Below, in pieces: positions 34,060-45,234 of a DNA stretch of 64,000 nt; the first letter of the stretch is position 1; the number at the start of each line of letters is the position of its first letter. The stretch lies in the NCBI GenBank assembly GCA_023935145.1, contig CM043697.1, positions 56,306,001 to 56,370,000 of the forward strand, read 5' to 3'. The position numbers were made by a program, and so were the translations under genes. The notes beneath the pieces were generated by a model, which made no database searches, was not told where the DNA came from, and saw only the letters and a program-made list of their open reading frames with translations. This stretch comes from Bretschneidera sinensis (Eukaryota > Streptophyta > Magnoliopsida > Brassicales > Akaniaceae).

Positions 34060-36074
34060 TGATGTGAACCCATGGAATGAAAATCTCTTAAACCCATAAT
34101 CAAATTGAAACTTACCCAAGAAAGCCAAGAATCAAGTCAAGATAATCTAGACTCGTTGAAATCTTGTTTCAAGAACCTAGATTCGGTGAGAATGCCACAA
34201 AGGATTTGCCTTTGATAAGTTCTTAGTTCAATCAAGAACAAGTAGACAAAACTAAAAATTCTTTATGAAGAAAAATTCAGTTACGTTCAACTTACCATCA
34301 AAATACGGCTACAAGTGTTATTGTACCCCTCTATGAAACCTTAGGGCCAAATAAAGCCTACATTAATTAAAAGATATGGGCTGAACATCTTCAAGCCCAA
34401 AACATCCTAAACTACACGCCTATAGCTAATAAAAGAAGTCCACTTAAACGCCTATAACTATAAAAATATAAAATAGGCCCACATACCTATACTTAATGAA
34501 ATAAAAAGTCTACATAAAACCACTAGGTTATGTGATAGGAGCTTAAATATTCATATTTAAACCCCTTAATTTACATCTGTTAAGCCCTAATTTATGTTAT
34601 TTTCGTGCATTTTACTTCATTTCTGTGTTTTACATAGTTTTTATAGGTCTATGAAGAAAAGGAAGCATTTAGGAAGCTTTTAGAGCTTAAAAGGAAGAAA
34701 ACTGGAAAACCTGAAGAAGATATTGTTTGGAGTGCGATCGAGCGCACCAGGAAGGGCGATCGAGCGCAACCTTGCGATCGAGCGCACTCTGCTCCTGATC
34801 GAGAGCACACGTACGATAGTGAACAGTAAAACGACAGCACCTATTTTGGAAATTAGGGTTAGGGCCCTATTTTAGAAATTAGGGTTTCCAAGTATCCTTA
34901 GAACCCTATAAATAGACTTGTAAAACACAGAAAACATATCTCCCTTTTGAGGAGCTTATCTTCCTTTTAGTATACCTTTTGTTCTAGACTCGAAGTAGAG
35001 AGCTTAGGAGAAGAATTGACGACTCGTCTCCCGAGTCCTCTTCGGTTTTAGTTTTCTGTTTTTATATTTAGCATGTTTACTTTACTTAGCATGTGTAACT
35101 AAACTACTATAGAGCTTGATTGAAGCCCTAGTTATGCTTTACCACACATGTATTCATTGACTACCTTTGCTATAGCCTTGTTAGAGTATTTAACTTGATT
35201 AATACCTGTTTATATTTACATTCCTCATATGTATGTGGCTGATCAACATATGCATGTGGTATGGATAGGTTAGTTGAATCAATTTGGATGACCAAGTCCT
35301 GGGTTCGACATTAGTAACAAGGGATATCCACATCGGATTCCCAGGTTAATCAACATGGGAAACCGAGAGCGGACCAAGCCTTAGGTCTTGTGTGGTTGCC
35401 GATCTCCGCAGCCCTCATGCTCTCTTAAGGAATAACTCAGTATACACCCATGTTGAATCCCTTATAGAGAGAAAAGAGTTAGAGTATACACCATGCCTAA
35501 CTTGTTACATAGGGAGATCAATAGCCTAAGGTGTGGGCCAAGCCCTTAAGTTGGCAACCATTAGATATTCATGATAAGGTTAGAGCATTGAAACCTTAGT
35601 AAGTGGGAAAGTATAATTAGTAGTGGATATCATAGCCCTATGATCTCATTATTGTTATTCGCTCACTATGAATTGGTATTTCTCTTTTAACTTAAAGAAA
35701 TTAGTTCTAGATAGAAATTCACCAATCTCTGTGGAAATGATCTCGCACTTGCACACTATGCTACCATAGACTTTGTGCACTTGCAAGTAAAACTATAACG
35801 ATTATATGCCTAATTATTTAAGTAAATAAACGCATAACACTATGCCTCCCCCCCCCCCCTCTGTAAATTGTATCACATGGATTAAAGCTGGTTCTTCTTC
35901 TTTCAAGCCCATCTTGAATGTTGGAGTTTTTCTCGATAAATTTGCAAACTTGGCCCAAGTGGATGCACCAATCCTTGCATTGTTTTATTGATCTTCTTAG
36001 CTCTTGACCTTGTGATTGGCCCACTTAGAATTTGCAAGGGATCCTTAAGACTCGATCCACCATGGTGCCCATCA
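34060..36074 (-). repeat. 3' LTR of TE8, interrupted by TE9
   Basis: The pieces 34060-34532 and 35845-36074 together make about 703 bp, matching the TE6 LTR. It starts TGATGTGAACCC and ends GGTGCCCATCA, followed at 36075 by the minus-strand PPT. The left flank AACAT (34055-34059) may be the target duplication; its partner would lie outside the window. Confidence 0.8.
34533..35839 (+). mobile_element. TE9: solo LTR (1307 bp) inside the TE8 LTR
   Basis: Begins TGATAGGAGCTTAAATATTC and ends ...AACGCATAACA. It is flanked by TTATG (34528-34532) and CTATG (35840-35844), a 5-bp duplication with one difference. TATAAATA at 34907-34914. The end (CTCGCACTTGCACACTATG ... GTGCACTTGCAAGTAAAACT) resembles the end of the TE12 LTR, so this is an Athila-like LTR. 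Three GCGATCGAGCGCA motifs and a degenerate fourth at 34732-34810 precede the TATA box. No internal region remains, so it likely formed by LTR-LTR recombination. Confidence 0.88.
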
Positions 36075-36092
36075 TTCCCCTCTCTTCAAAAG
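36075..36092 (-). other. TE8 polypurine tract
   Basis: The minus strand reads CTTTTGAAGAGAGGGGAA directly before the 3' LTR, the normal PPT position. Confidence 0.8.
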
Positions 36093-36535
36093 GATTCGAC
36101 CTCGAATCATCACCTGCATCAAAGGGAGAAAGATCAGAAACATTGAAAGTAGCAGACATTATACTTACCTAGAATATCCACTTTATAAGCATTTTCATTA
36201 ATTTTCTCAAGAATTTGGAAAGGTCCATCTCCTCGAGGATGCAATTTAGTCATTCTATGGGTGGGGAATCTTTCTTTGCACATGTGAACCCAAACTCAAT
36301 CTCCTGGTTCAAAGATGACATGCCGTTGCCCTTTATTGGCTTGGGAAGCAAACTTTTCACTCTTCTGCGCAATTTGAAGCCGTACCTTCTAATGAATTGA
36401 CTTCACCAATTCGACCTTCCTCCATGATAAAGCATCAGCGACAATGTTCTTCTTACCTTGCTTGTAACGGATGATATAAGGAAAGATCTCGATGTATTCC
36501 ATTCATCTAGTATATCTCTTATTTAATTTACCTTG
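36093..36535 (-). pseudogene. TE8 integrase C-terminal end joined to RNase H end
   Basis: The minus strand runs from the RNase H end [17 protein letters not shown] (about 36435-36390), with the integrase zinc finger and catalytic core missing, to the integrase C-terminal domain: FEPGD-VWVHMCKERFPTHR, LHPRGDGPFQILEKINENAY (about 36300-36185). The jump indicates an internal deletion that removed the DDE core before TE10 landed here. The family is CRM-like with no chromodomain visible. Confidence 0.78.
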
Positions 36536-36550
36536 ACCCTTGATGAGAGT

Positions 36551-38034
36551 TGATTACGCCCAAAGTATAACGCAGTTATTTGTAGTACAGCTTTGGGGTG
36601 TCGATTCCACGGGGAAACAAGTTAATTACGAAAGAAGGTGTAAACTTGAACACAAACGATAAAAGATTGACTGAAAGAAGTTGAATTGTTGATTTTATGA
36701 AAATTGTGTAAATGATGGAATAATATAATAAAGAAACGACAAGGTTCCAAAAATCCTCCCTAGGTTCGTTGCTCTAATCCTAACTTGATTCAGTTGGTTT
36801 TATCTCGATTGCAAGTTTCACATCCTAAACAGGCAATCGGAACATATTCAAATAAAGCGCATTTATAAATCCTAATGTAATTGTTATGAAATCTTCTTTT
36901 ACTTTCAAGCACACATGACTTAACTTATAAATTATCAAGAGATGACGATATATCTAAATGAAAATACCACAGTAATGGACAAATCTATAAAAGAGATCTA
37001 CTAGACTCAATCACACCCAAACAGGTACACATAAGAAAAGCATGACTGAACTTATATGGAAAAGAAGCATGCAATCACCAGAGTAATAATAAATCTACTA
37101 ATTAAATTAAGAATAAAACATAATAATGTTTAACGAAAATAATATCCAACTACAACCGAATCAAATAAAGAAAAATAAGAACAATTACACTTAGGGATTC
37201 ATCCCTTCGCCTTGCTTGGAGACAGCCAGCCATGGGGCTCATGCTTCCTTGAATTGCCTCCAGCCTCTCAACGATCATCCTCAGCTTACCCTCCAAATTT
37301 ATACTTTCAAATTCCTCCTAAAGGCCCTCTGGATTGCTCCTAAAGGCCCTTTGGAGTCACTCTCTGATGATTTCAGATGAGCTCCGATTCATGCTTAAAG
37401 CTAAAGTGGAGTGGGTCTTATATAGGCAAATACCAAGAGTGAAATGTGTTTCCCATCCAATGTGGGATGTGGAATATAGAAATGTGTTTTCCAACCGATG
37501 TGGGATGTGGGATTTAAGCCCAAAATCACGCTGAAATCCCGCACAGCCCGCACAACCTGACCTTTGTCTACAAAAACTGCCGTAACTTTCTTTAAAAAAA
37601 TCCTTTAGATGAACCGTAAAATTCTCCAGAAAATAGACTTTCGGATCTTTCTAAGAATATATGGCTCATTTCGTGGTTCTTCTTGTATCAATACAGTTTA
37701 ATTTTCAAAGATGATTGATCTGTACGGGCAATTCTGGAAATTTAGTGAAACTCCTTTCCAGTGCGGGCAGCAGTTGTTGCTCTTTTAAGCCCTCCATATT
37801 GTCTTTTTGGAAGCATTCCTTCACTCCAGTATGCCTTGAGTCTTTGTGCTTCAAGCAATGATAACTTTTCCTCCTCTTTTGAGCTTAAAATACCTGAAAA
37901 TGCACCGAAATAGATCAATGATTTAAGAATGATACTTTAGAGTTGTTAACATATAAAAGTGCAATTAAAACCTAGATTAACCCTAAAATGATAAAAATTA
38001 AGTACTGTTAAGATGCATTTTATGTCTCTCATCA
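36551..38034 (-). repeat. 3' LTR of TE11 (1484 bp)
   Basis: On the plus strand it runs TGATTACGCCCAAAG to ATGTCTCTCATCA. Short repeated units with GATGTGGGATGTGG lie at about 37457-37515, on the upstream side (LTR sense) of the minus-strand TATA at about 37418-37425. Confidence 0.9.
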
Positions 38035-38046
38035 CAACCCCCAACT
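38035..38046 (-). other. TE11 polypurine tract
   Basis: AGTTGGGGGTTG on the minus strand, identical to that of TE5. Confidence 0.85.
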
Positions 38047-39709
38047 AGCTTATTGCTAGTCCCTAGCAATTGAAGCGAAAATAAGAGACGAATTCTATGG
38101 TAGGAGTGAAAAACAAAGTAAAGCAATGCTAGCGTTGAACCAAGAGTAATTCACTTTTTGTCTCAAAAATTGCACATAACATACAGCACATAGAATCATT
38201 AAATTTCGCTTAAGTCCAAAAGTAATCCAAACATCAATCTTAAAATCGTTATTGACTCTTAACATCCATCTTACCACAAACCATTAATCCAAACACCCGG
38301 ATGATTTTATGCATAACATTCATGGATACAAGTCTTGGCCTCTAAAAACATAATAAACTGCGTGACATCAATCATAAAAACAAGCTCCATAGGCTCACTT
38401 TTCAAATCACTCTCCACTATTGTAGAAAAATCACACTACATTGGATCAAAAGGTCTTTAATAAGCTTGTAACGTTAGGCTAAGGTAAAGGTTAAGAAAGA
38501 ACGGGAAGGATTCAACAAGTAGAAGAACTTAATCTCTTAGTTTTGAATACAACTCTTTAAGCATTGGATAACCTTACTTCAACACCCAACTCTTTCAACC
38601 ATTTTTCGAGCATTTCTTTCAACAAATCACCATTTTTTTCTTTTCTTTCTTTCTTCTTTCTTTGCCATAATTCTTTTTTTTATTTATATTTGGCACATAA
38701 CCATTCACCTTCTTTTTCATTTTTTTTTCTTTTCTTTTCCACAACCCCCAACTTATCTCCTTTAATGTATTTGGGCTATGGTAGTAAATTTTTTTTTTTC
38801 ATACTTTCATCCTTACTCCTCTTGAGTGCTTCTCAACAAATGTGTATAACTAAGTTCTTTTAAAAGAAAGGTAAGATAAAATATTTTTAGGCTCATAAAG
38901 ATAAGTAAATGGTTTATCGAAAGAAAAAATGCTCAATTTTTCTTTTCAAGAAAAATGCTCAAATGGGTTACTAGTGATAAATATAGCAATGGTAAGTTTA
39001 GAAGGCTCAAACGGTTCAAAAATGGCCTATATCATATCCTAAGTAGTGTGCATCCTAGGAATTCGCCTCAAGTGATTATCAAGTAAGTTCTAGAGCTTAT
39101 CACGACCGCAAAAGTATTCATTAAACAATCACACATAAAATTTCTCTAAATGTTTAAGACTAATCATACAATCTTACCACAAACTAGAGTCTCAAACCAA
39201 ATGAAGATTGATATTTAAATTAATTTCAAACCAAAACAAAATTTAACTCCTTCTAAATGCTATCTGCTATCTCAATTAAGTTTATATCGTTGACATGTGA
39301 ATTAACTCTAAGGCAACCACAAAGCATTCTTAAAACAAAAAGAAAGGGAAAATGACACCAAACAGTTCAATGGAAAAAGAAAAATGTATGGAAATAAAGA
39401 AAATGGAAACAAAGAGATGCGTTTCCTCCACCCCCAACTTAAAAATTGCATTGACCTCAATGTAAAAGAAAGAGTAAAGGAAACTCCCCTTGTAGCCAAA
39501 GGTGTACAGAAGCTGAAAATTGTGCTCCACCATTTGAACTGCTTCGTATTTTTGTCCTTGAAAAAGAAATGCAAAAGTAAAACTGGAAAACAACAAGATA
39601 ATAATAATAAACAAAAGAAAAAAGAATTATGAAAAACAATAAAAATAAAAGGATACATTGTGGGCTGCCTCCCATGAGCGCTAAGTTTTACATCTTCAGC
39701 CAGACGCTC
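38047..39709 (-). other. TE11 3' UTR
   Basis: No credible gene. It contains the conserved block after gag (39704-39661), the hairpin CATTG-AGGT-CAATG (39462-39449) and a following PPT-like AAGTTGGGGGTGGAGG, then T/A-rich tracts. ORFs in this stretch are low-complexity or lie in conserved non-coding blocks. Confidence 0.7.
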
Positions 39710-41401
39710 TTATTCTCTCATTGAAAAACATAGGTTGAATGCATCCGCCACTGCTTCATTGCCAAATTTGGTGCTTCTATGCTTTTGGGGGGCTTTAAGG
39801 ATGTCATCAGTAACATCCACAAATTCTGGCTCGATGTATGCTTTGATAAAGCCATGGATGAGGGTGGACTCAAATGGATTAAGGTGCTGGACCTTTTCCA
39901 TGAATGAGTCAATCATGTATGCTTGTGCTTGATGACTTTCATCCACATCCTCTGATTTTTCCATTGTTGGGACGTGTAATGACTTACCCCTCAGTGTCTC
40001 AATGGCATTCACCTCCTTCAAATTCTTTTGTGCTAGGTGCTGACCATAGGGTGTGGACTGAGCTTGAGAAGGGAACTTACCTCGCTCAGTCACACTCAAG
40101 TAACTCATCAACTTGGACACTTGGCTCTTTATCTCTTTTTGTTCTTCAACAACCTGCATAATTAAAGACTCAAGCTTTTGATTAGTCTTACTCTGTGCCT
40201 CAATAAAAGTATGCAAAGTGTCTTCTAAAGGGCTCCTAGAAGATACAGGTGCATGATATGGTGCAGGGGGTTGTGCAAGCTGCTGGTTTTCAGACTTCTA
40301 GCTGAAATTGGGGTGATTTCGCCATCCCGGATTATAGGTATTAGAGAAGGGTGCAGAAGGCTTCATGTACATGCCTAAGGCATTACATTGTTCCTTATAC
40401 ATCCCTCTCATCTCAACAAATATGGGACACTCTTGGGCGAGATGATCTACCCCGCCACACACAAAACATGGTTTAAAAGATTTTGCATGATTAACCGTGT
40501 GTGTTGGCTCTAAGTTCTTAGTCTTTAATACCTCTAGTTTCCTAGTGAGCATCTCGACCTTGGCCTTAAGGTGATACCTCTTCCCTAATATGGTAAATTC
40601 CACCACCATCTGGGTTCCCTATAGGTCGTGACCTATTTGTGCTTTCAGTAGCACTAGGTCCAGTCCAAGTGTGAACTTTTTCAGCAAGCTCATTGAGGTA
40701 CTCTATGGCCTCATTAGGATCTTTCTCCAAAAATTCACCATTGCACATCATCTCTATGAATTGGCGCTCTCTATATGTAAGTCCCTCATAAAAATAGCTC
40801 ACCAGTTCCAACTCTCATACCCATGGTGAGGGTACATACTCAATAACTCTTTAAATCTCTCCCAAGACTGATACAAAGTCTCGCTGTCCTTTTGTGCAAA
40901 GGTGGAGATTTTCCTTTTTAAAGCATTGGTCTTATGTTGGGGAAAGTATTTATTAAAAAAAATCCGAGTCATCTCAGTCCACGACCCAATAGATCGTGGT
41001 CTAAGTGAGTATAGACAACTCTTAGCTCTATCCTTCAAAGTGAAAGGAAAGAACTTAAGCCTCACAATGTCATCGGTTTCGTCTTGACTATGAAAAGTCG
41101 CGACTACTTCCTTAAACTCTCTTATGTGCACATATGGGTTTTCATTATCCAAGCCATGAAATGTAGGGAGTAAATGTATCATCCCTGTTTTAAACTCTAA
41201 TGGGTGAGTATTGGCTGGAAATATGATGCATGATGGTGTTGTTGTGCGTGTAGGGTTGAGGTAATCTTGAAGGGTCCTAGAGGGTTGATATTCATGTTCA
41301 CTCATTTCTTCGGGACTAGATGGACTGTCAAATAAAGGATTTAGAAATGAATTGAATTCTGACTCTAGCACAAGCCTACAAGCATCTCTATGTCTTTGCA
41401 T
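39710..41401 (-). pseudogene. TE11 Gag with PR-flank remnants (broken)
   Basis: From 41401 (minus) 200 codons are open: an N-terminal region of the TE10 type (ESEFNSFLNPLFD, PSSPEEMSEH) and capsid (RLKFFPFTLKDRAK). A frameshift at about 40805 and its reversal near 40600 follow, then an intact CCHC knuckle CFVCGGVDHLAQEC, and a Trp-to-stop TAG at 40296-40298. The last 168 codons (40216-39710) are open: an IMQVVEEQKEIKSQVSKL coiled coil, then KEVNAIETLRGKSLH, normally before the protease, running directly to YMIDSFMEKVQHLNP and ending SMRE. No protease, RT or INT. Probably a packaging-competent Gag in its ancestors. Confidence 0.88.
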
Positions 41402-41616
41402 TCAAGGTAACAAAATAATGAAAAAAAATTACTATACAAAGAAAGAATAAGATAAAATAAAATAAAATTAATGCAGTAAGCTAAAAGAAGGAACGAAGTT
41501 ACCGCCTTTACAAACTGCTGAAAAGAAAAACTGTTTACAGCTCTCCTACCATCATGTCAAAAGTTGACATTATTTTTTGTACTTAAGCATGTTTCCCCGA
41601 CAACGGCGCCAAAATT
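41402..41616 (-). other. TE11 leader with tRNA-Asp primer binding site
   Basis: Plus-strand 41594-41611 is the complement of TGGCGCCGTTGTCGGGGA, 17 of 18 matches to the tRNA-Asp complement. The rest is A-rich. Confidence 0.87.
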
Positions 41617-42319
41617 TGATTACACCCAAAGTATAACGTGGTTATTTGTAGTACAGCTTTGGGGTGTCGATTCAATAGGGAAACAAGTTAATTACGAAAG
41701 AAGGTGTAAACTTGAAAACAAACGATAAAAGATTGATTGAAAGAAGTTGAATTGTTGATTTTATGAAAATTGTGTAAATGATTGAATAATATAATAAAGA
41801 AACGACAAGGATCCAGAAATCCTCCCTAGGTTCGTTGCTCTAATCCTACCTTGATTCAGTTAGTTTTATTTCGATTGCAAGTTTCACATCCTAAACAGAC
41901 AATCAGAAAATATTCAATTAAAGTGCATTTTTAAATCCTAATGTAATTGTTATGAAATCTTCTTTTGCTTTCAAGCACACATGACCTAACTTATAAATTA
42001 TCAAGAGACGATGATATATCTAAATGACAATACCGCAGCAATGGACAAATCTATAAAAGAGATCTACCGGACTCAATCACACCCAAACAGGTACACATAA
42101 GAAAAGCATGACTGAACTTATATGGAAAAGAAGCATGCAATCACTGGAGTAATAATAAATCTACTAATTAAATTAAGAATAAAACATAACAATGTTTAAC
42201 GAAAATAATATCCAACTACAACCGAATCAAATAAAGAAAAATAAGAACAACTACACTTAGGGATTCATCCCTTCGCCTTGCTTGGAGACTAGCCAGCAAT
42301 GGGGCTCATGCTTCCTTGA
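41617..42319 (-). repeat. 5' LTR of TE11, left part
   Basis: On the plus strand it starts TGATTACACCCAAAG. It is interrupted by TE12; the target bases CTTGA at 42315-42319 are repeated at 51790-51794. Matches 36551-37255 closely. Confidence 0.9.
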
Positions 42320-42486
42320 TGATGAGTCTAAAATATTGCATATTTTAGATCCTTAACTTATATTTTTTATGCTCTTAGTTAATATTATTTTACTTTATTT
42401 TACGTTTTTCTTGTGTTTTGTGTGTTTTTACAGCTTTGTGGAGAAAATGAAGCATTTCAGGTTGATTTGAAGCTTTTGGAGACATT

Positions 42487-42710
42487 GCGCTCGATCGCAA
42501 CAGATATGCGATCGAGTGCACCTGCGCTCGAGCGCACCTGCCTATGAACGAGTGCATGGTCAACATCCCACATCGAAATAATTGAAGTTCAGTGCATTTG
42601 CGATCGATCGCACCAGACATGCGATCGAGCGCACATGAGATCGGGCGCACAAGACATGCGATCGATCGTACCTGCGATCGATCGCACCACATTGCGATCG
42701 AGTGCACATG
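42487..42710. repeat. CpG-rich degenerate repeat array in the TE12 5' LTR
   Basis: About nine copies of a degenerate 10-16-bp motif around GCGATCGAGCGCAC and GCGATCGATCGCACC, each built on the palindromes CGATCG or GCTCGAGC. The array ends about 50 bp before the TATA box. The 3' LTR has lost one 16-bp unit and gained another (50691-50912). Confidence 0.85.
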
Positions 42711-42761
42711 GGCCTGTATCCCACATCGTTTCTGCAACCTGTTTTACTCCGGGTCTCCCCC

Positions 42762-42769
42762 TATATAAA
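42762..42769 (+). promoter_or_regulatory. TATA box of the TE12 5' LTR
   Basis: TATATAAA, present also at 50966-50973 in the 3' LTR. It lies 443 bp into the LTR, a normal U3/R position. Transcription should start about 30 bp downstream. Confidence 0.7.
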
Positions 42770-43591
42770 CACCATTTGGCTTCATAATCCAATGTACAAT
42801 TCCTGAGCCACTTTGGTGTTTACCGGTGGACGTCTGCCAGCATTTTGGTGGATCTCGAAGGCATTGCTACCACGAGGGGAAGCGCCGCTCGTCAGCGAGT
42901 GGAATTTCTCCCATGTAAAGTTGTTTATTTATTTCTTTATATTCAGTTGTTTTAGTTTAAATGTTTAGCACTTGTTATTATAGTTTTATAGTTATGAGTG
43001 GCTAGACTCTTCAGCTAAGGTTGAAGATGAAGCCCCGCCGTTGTTTGGCGTAGTAGTTCAGATTTGCTTGTACAAATCTGACAATTTTTAGTATAAATGT
43101 TCTGTCAATTATTTGAGTTAATCTTATAATTGATTGAGTTTAAATTGTCTGTTGGATTTTCTTTGTGTTTCATCTGATGGATACATTGAATGCTTTTCGA
43201 TTAAATTGGATTCCCTTTGTGATTTGTTAAGAGCGGATACATCGAGTGCTTTTGGTTTAGTTGGGATATTCTTTGTTTTTTGTCTTATAGTTGGATTCAT
43301 TGAATGTTTTGATAGGCTATATTTTTAGAACATGTATGCTTAACTTTGGTGGGGTGGATTCGAAAACCTTAGTGTTTTTAATTATTAGATTTTAAATCAA
43401 TTTAATTTAGTTTTAATTTGTTTTGCAAATTATCATTCAAAATTCGGAACTAGGTTAAGATAGAGTTAATTTAGATTAAAAATTATATTTTCACAACGCA
43501 ATTCCCTATGGATTCGACCTCGCACTTGCACAACACTATACTGCAAACGACTCGTGCGCTTGCGAGTAAATTAAAACTCACAGCAAGTTTT

Positions 43592-43609
43592 TGGCGCCGT
43601 TGCCAGGGA
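43592..43609 (+). other. TE12 primer binding site (tRNA-Asp)
   Basis: TGGCGCCGTTGCCAGGGA matches the complement of the plant tRNA-Asp 3' end at 17 of 18 positions. It lies 6 bases behind the LTR, as usual for Athila. Confidence 0.92.
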
Positions 43610-43740
43610 ATTGTTTTGTTTGTGAAAATTTTTGGTCTGAATTGATTTTATTTTTCTACTAGTTAATTTAATTTTAAAAAAAAAAAATTTTAGCTTGTTT
43701 TATTCTGCTGATTAGTATCTCATTATTTTTCTGTTAGTGT

Positions 43741-45231
43741 ATGCTTGGTCGGAGATCCTTGAACTTAGATTTGACACATTTAGATCCCGACTTAGAAAGA
43801 ACTCTTAGGAGGCAGAAAAGAGCGCTAGTTGAGAGAGAGACTGCTGAGATGGGAGAAAATTTTAATCATCCTGAACATGTAGAGCAACCTAGAGCTTGGA
43901 ACGTGGACTCCACTACATCCCTTAGGGATTTGTTCGCACCCGTTGCGACTAACTCATCTTCCTGCATAGTGTTGCCACCAACCAATGCCACACACTTTGA
44001 TTTGAAGCCACATGTTATCCAACTCCTACCCTTATTCCATGGCTTAGATCTTGAAAATCCTTATAGTCATGTGAAGAAGTTCAAAGACATTTGTGCTACA
44101 TTCAAATTCCAGAACTTCTCTGAGGAGTCAGTCCATCTTCGACTCTTCCCTTTCTCCCTTCATGATAGAGCTAGGGCGTGGTTGGACTCCAACACGTCCG
44201 GATCTATTACATCCTGGGAAAACCTGCTTAGCAAATTTTACCATAAGTTTTTCCCAATGTCTAGAGTGAATGAGTGTCGTAAGGAGATTAGCTCTTTCAC
44301 TCAGGACGAGGATGAGAAATTCTCTGAAAGCTGGGAGCGCTTTAAAGAGTTACTGATCAGATGCCCTCCACATGGATATGAGAAGTGGAGACTCATTCAA
44401 TTCTTCTACCAAGGGTGGACTCAACCCAACCGTAACATGATCGAGTCTATGAATGGGGGGGCATTCTTGAGTATGACAGGAGACGAAGCATATATGGCGT
44501 TGGACAAGTTGTCCGACAACTCACAGCAGTGGGATTTTTCAAGCTGTCGAGATAAGTCTATTCGTGCTCCTAAGAGGGGAGGCATCTATGAGGTCAGAGA
44601 GGACGCTGATTTGAGGATAAAGTTAGATGCCCTCACTAAGAAGATTGACGCTCTCACTGTGAGCCAATCCATCAATGCTGCCAACACATTCAATGTTGAA
44701 AGCTGTTCCATCTATGCTAGTCCCATGCATCTAGCACAGAATTGCCCATCAATGCCGGCTTGTGCCGAGTATCCTATGGAACAAGTAAATGCTTTCAATG
44801 ACTTTCGAAGGCAGTCAAATGGATCGTACTCCGAGACGTACAATCCAGGGTGGCGGAACCACCCAAATTTTTCATGGAGACAGAACCAACCAATGAATCA
44901 GGGAGGATCCTCTCATCATGCTCAAAATCAATATCCTCCCGGATTTGCCCCACAAATTCCTAATCATGGTCGTTCTGCCTATCCAGCACCTTCACCTGCT
45001 TACCATGCACCCGCTCAAACACCAGCGCCAGTTTCACAGTCGCTAGAGGACACCCTTAAGGAATTCATGAAGGCGACTAGCCAAAATATGAGTGATGTGA
45101 GAAGTGCAACAATGGTAAACACCCAAGCAATTGCCAAGCTGGAGAGTCAAATAGGGCAAATTGCAAGTCACTTGGGTGAGAGAGAGAAAGGAAAGTTCCC
45201 CAGTCAGCCCGTGCAAAACCCAAAAGGATAA
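43741..45231 (+). pseudogene. TE12 Gag (nearly intact, ends at an in-frame TAA)
   Basis: 496 open codons followed by TAA at 45232-45234. Capsid homology runs over residues 85-260 (VHLRLFPFSLHDRARAWL). The zinc knuckle reads CSIYASPMHLAQNC (residues 322-335) with Tyr in place of the second Cys. A proline-rich region (380-430) and a coiled-coil-like tail precede NPKG-stop. The frame continues straight into the protease without a shift, so the TAA probably replaces a Gln codon (C to T). A programmed read-through is the alternative but nothing in the context favours it. Gag forms the cytoplasmic particle. Confidence 0.88.
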
Positions 45232-45234
45232 TTT

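Larger units (their letters stand above)
42320..43585 (+). repeat. 5' LTR of TE12 (1266 bp)
   Basis: Begins TGATGAGTCTAAAATATTGC and ends AACTCACAGCA. It has CpG-rich motif repeats (42487-42710), TCCCACATCG words and TATATAAA at 42762-42769, followed by a likely R/U5 region ending in CTCGCACTTGCACAAC. Confidence 0.95.

Noticed and set aside
39308..39675. Phe/Leu-rich ORFs resembling membrane proteins (also 15022-15366, 20129-20438)
   Set aside because: They are translations of the T-rich conserved 3' UTR block of the Athila/TR-GAG elements; the hydrophobicity comes from T runs.
42487..42710. CRISPR-like spacing of the GCGATCGAGCGCAC motif
   Set aside because: Units are degenerate and of uneven spacing, there are no unique spacers of constant size, no cas genes, and the context is a plant LTR.
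42390..42792. Minus-strand ORFs with repeated DRSQVRSIA-like words (also at 50632-50996, 58235-58453, 60373-60573)
   Set aside because: They are translations of the CGATCG-type repeats in the LTR promoter region. No family resemblance, and the opposite strand carries the LTR sense.
43134..43328. 64-codon ORF repeated at 51338-51532 with possible signal-peptide look
   Set aside because: Present because both TE12 LTRs contain it; it lies in the R/U5 part and has no start context or family match.
43592..43609. tRNA-Asp-like sequence (also 28147-28164, 41594-41611, 54049-54066)
   Set aside because: Only the 18 bases complementary to the tRNA 3' end are present, directly behind LTRs. These are primer binding sites, not tRNA genes.
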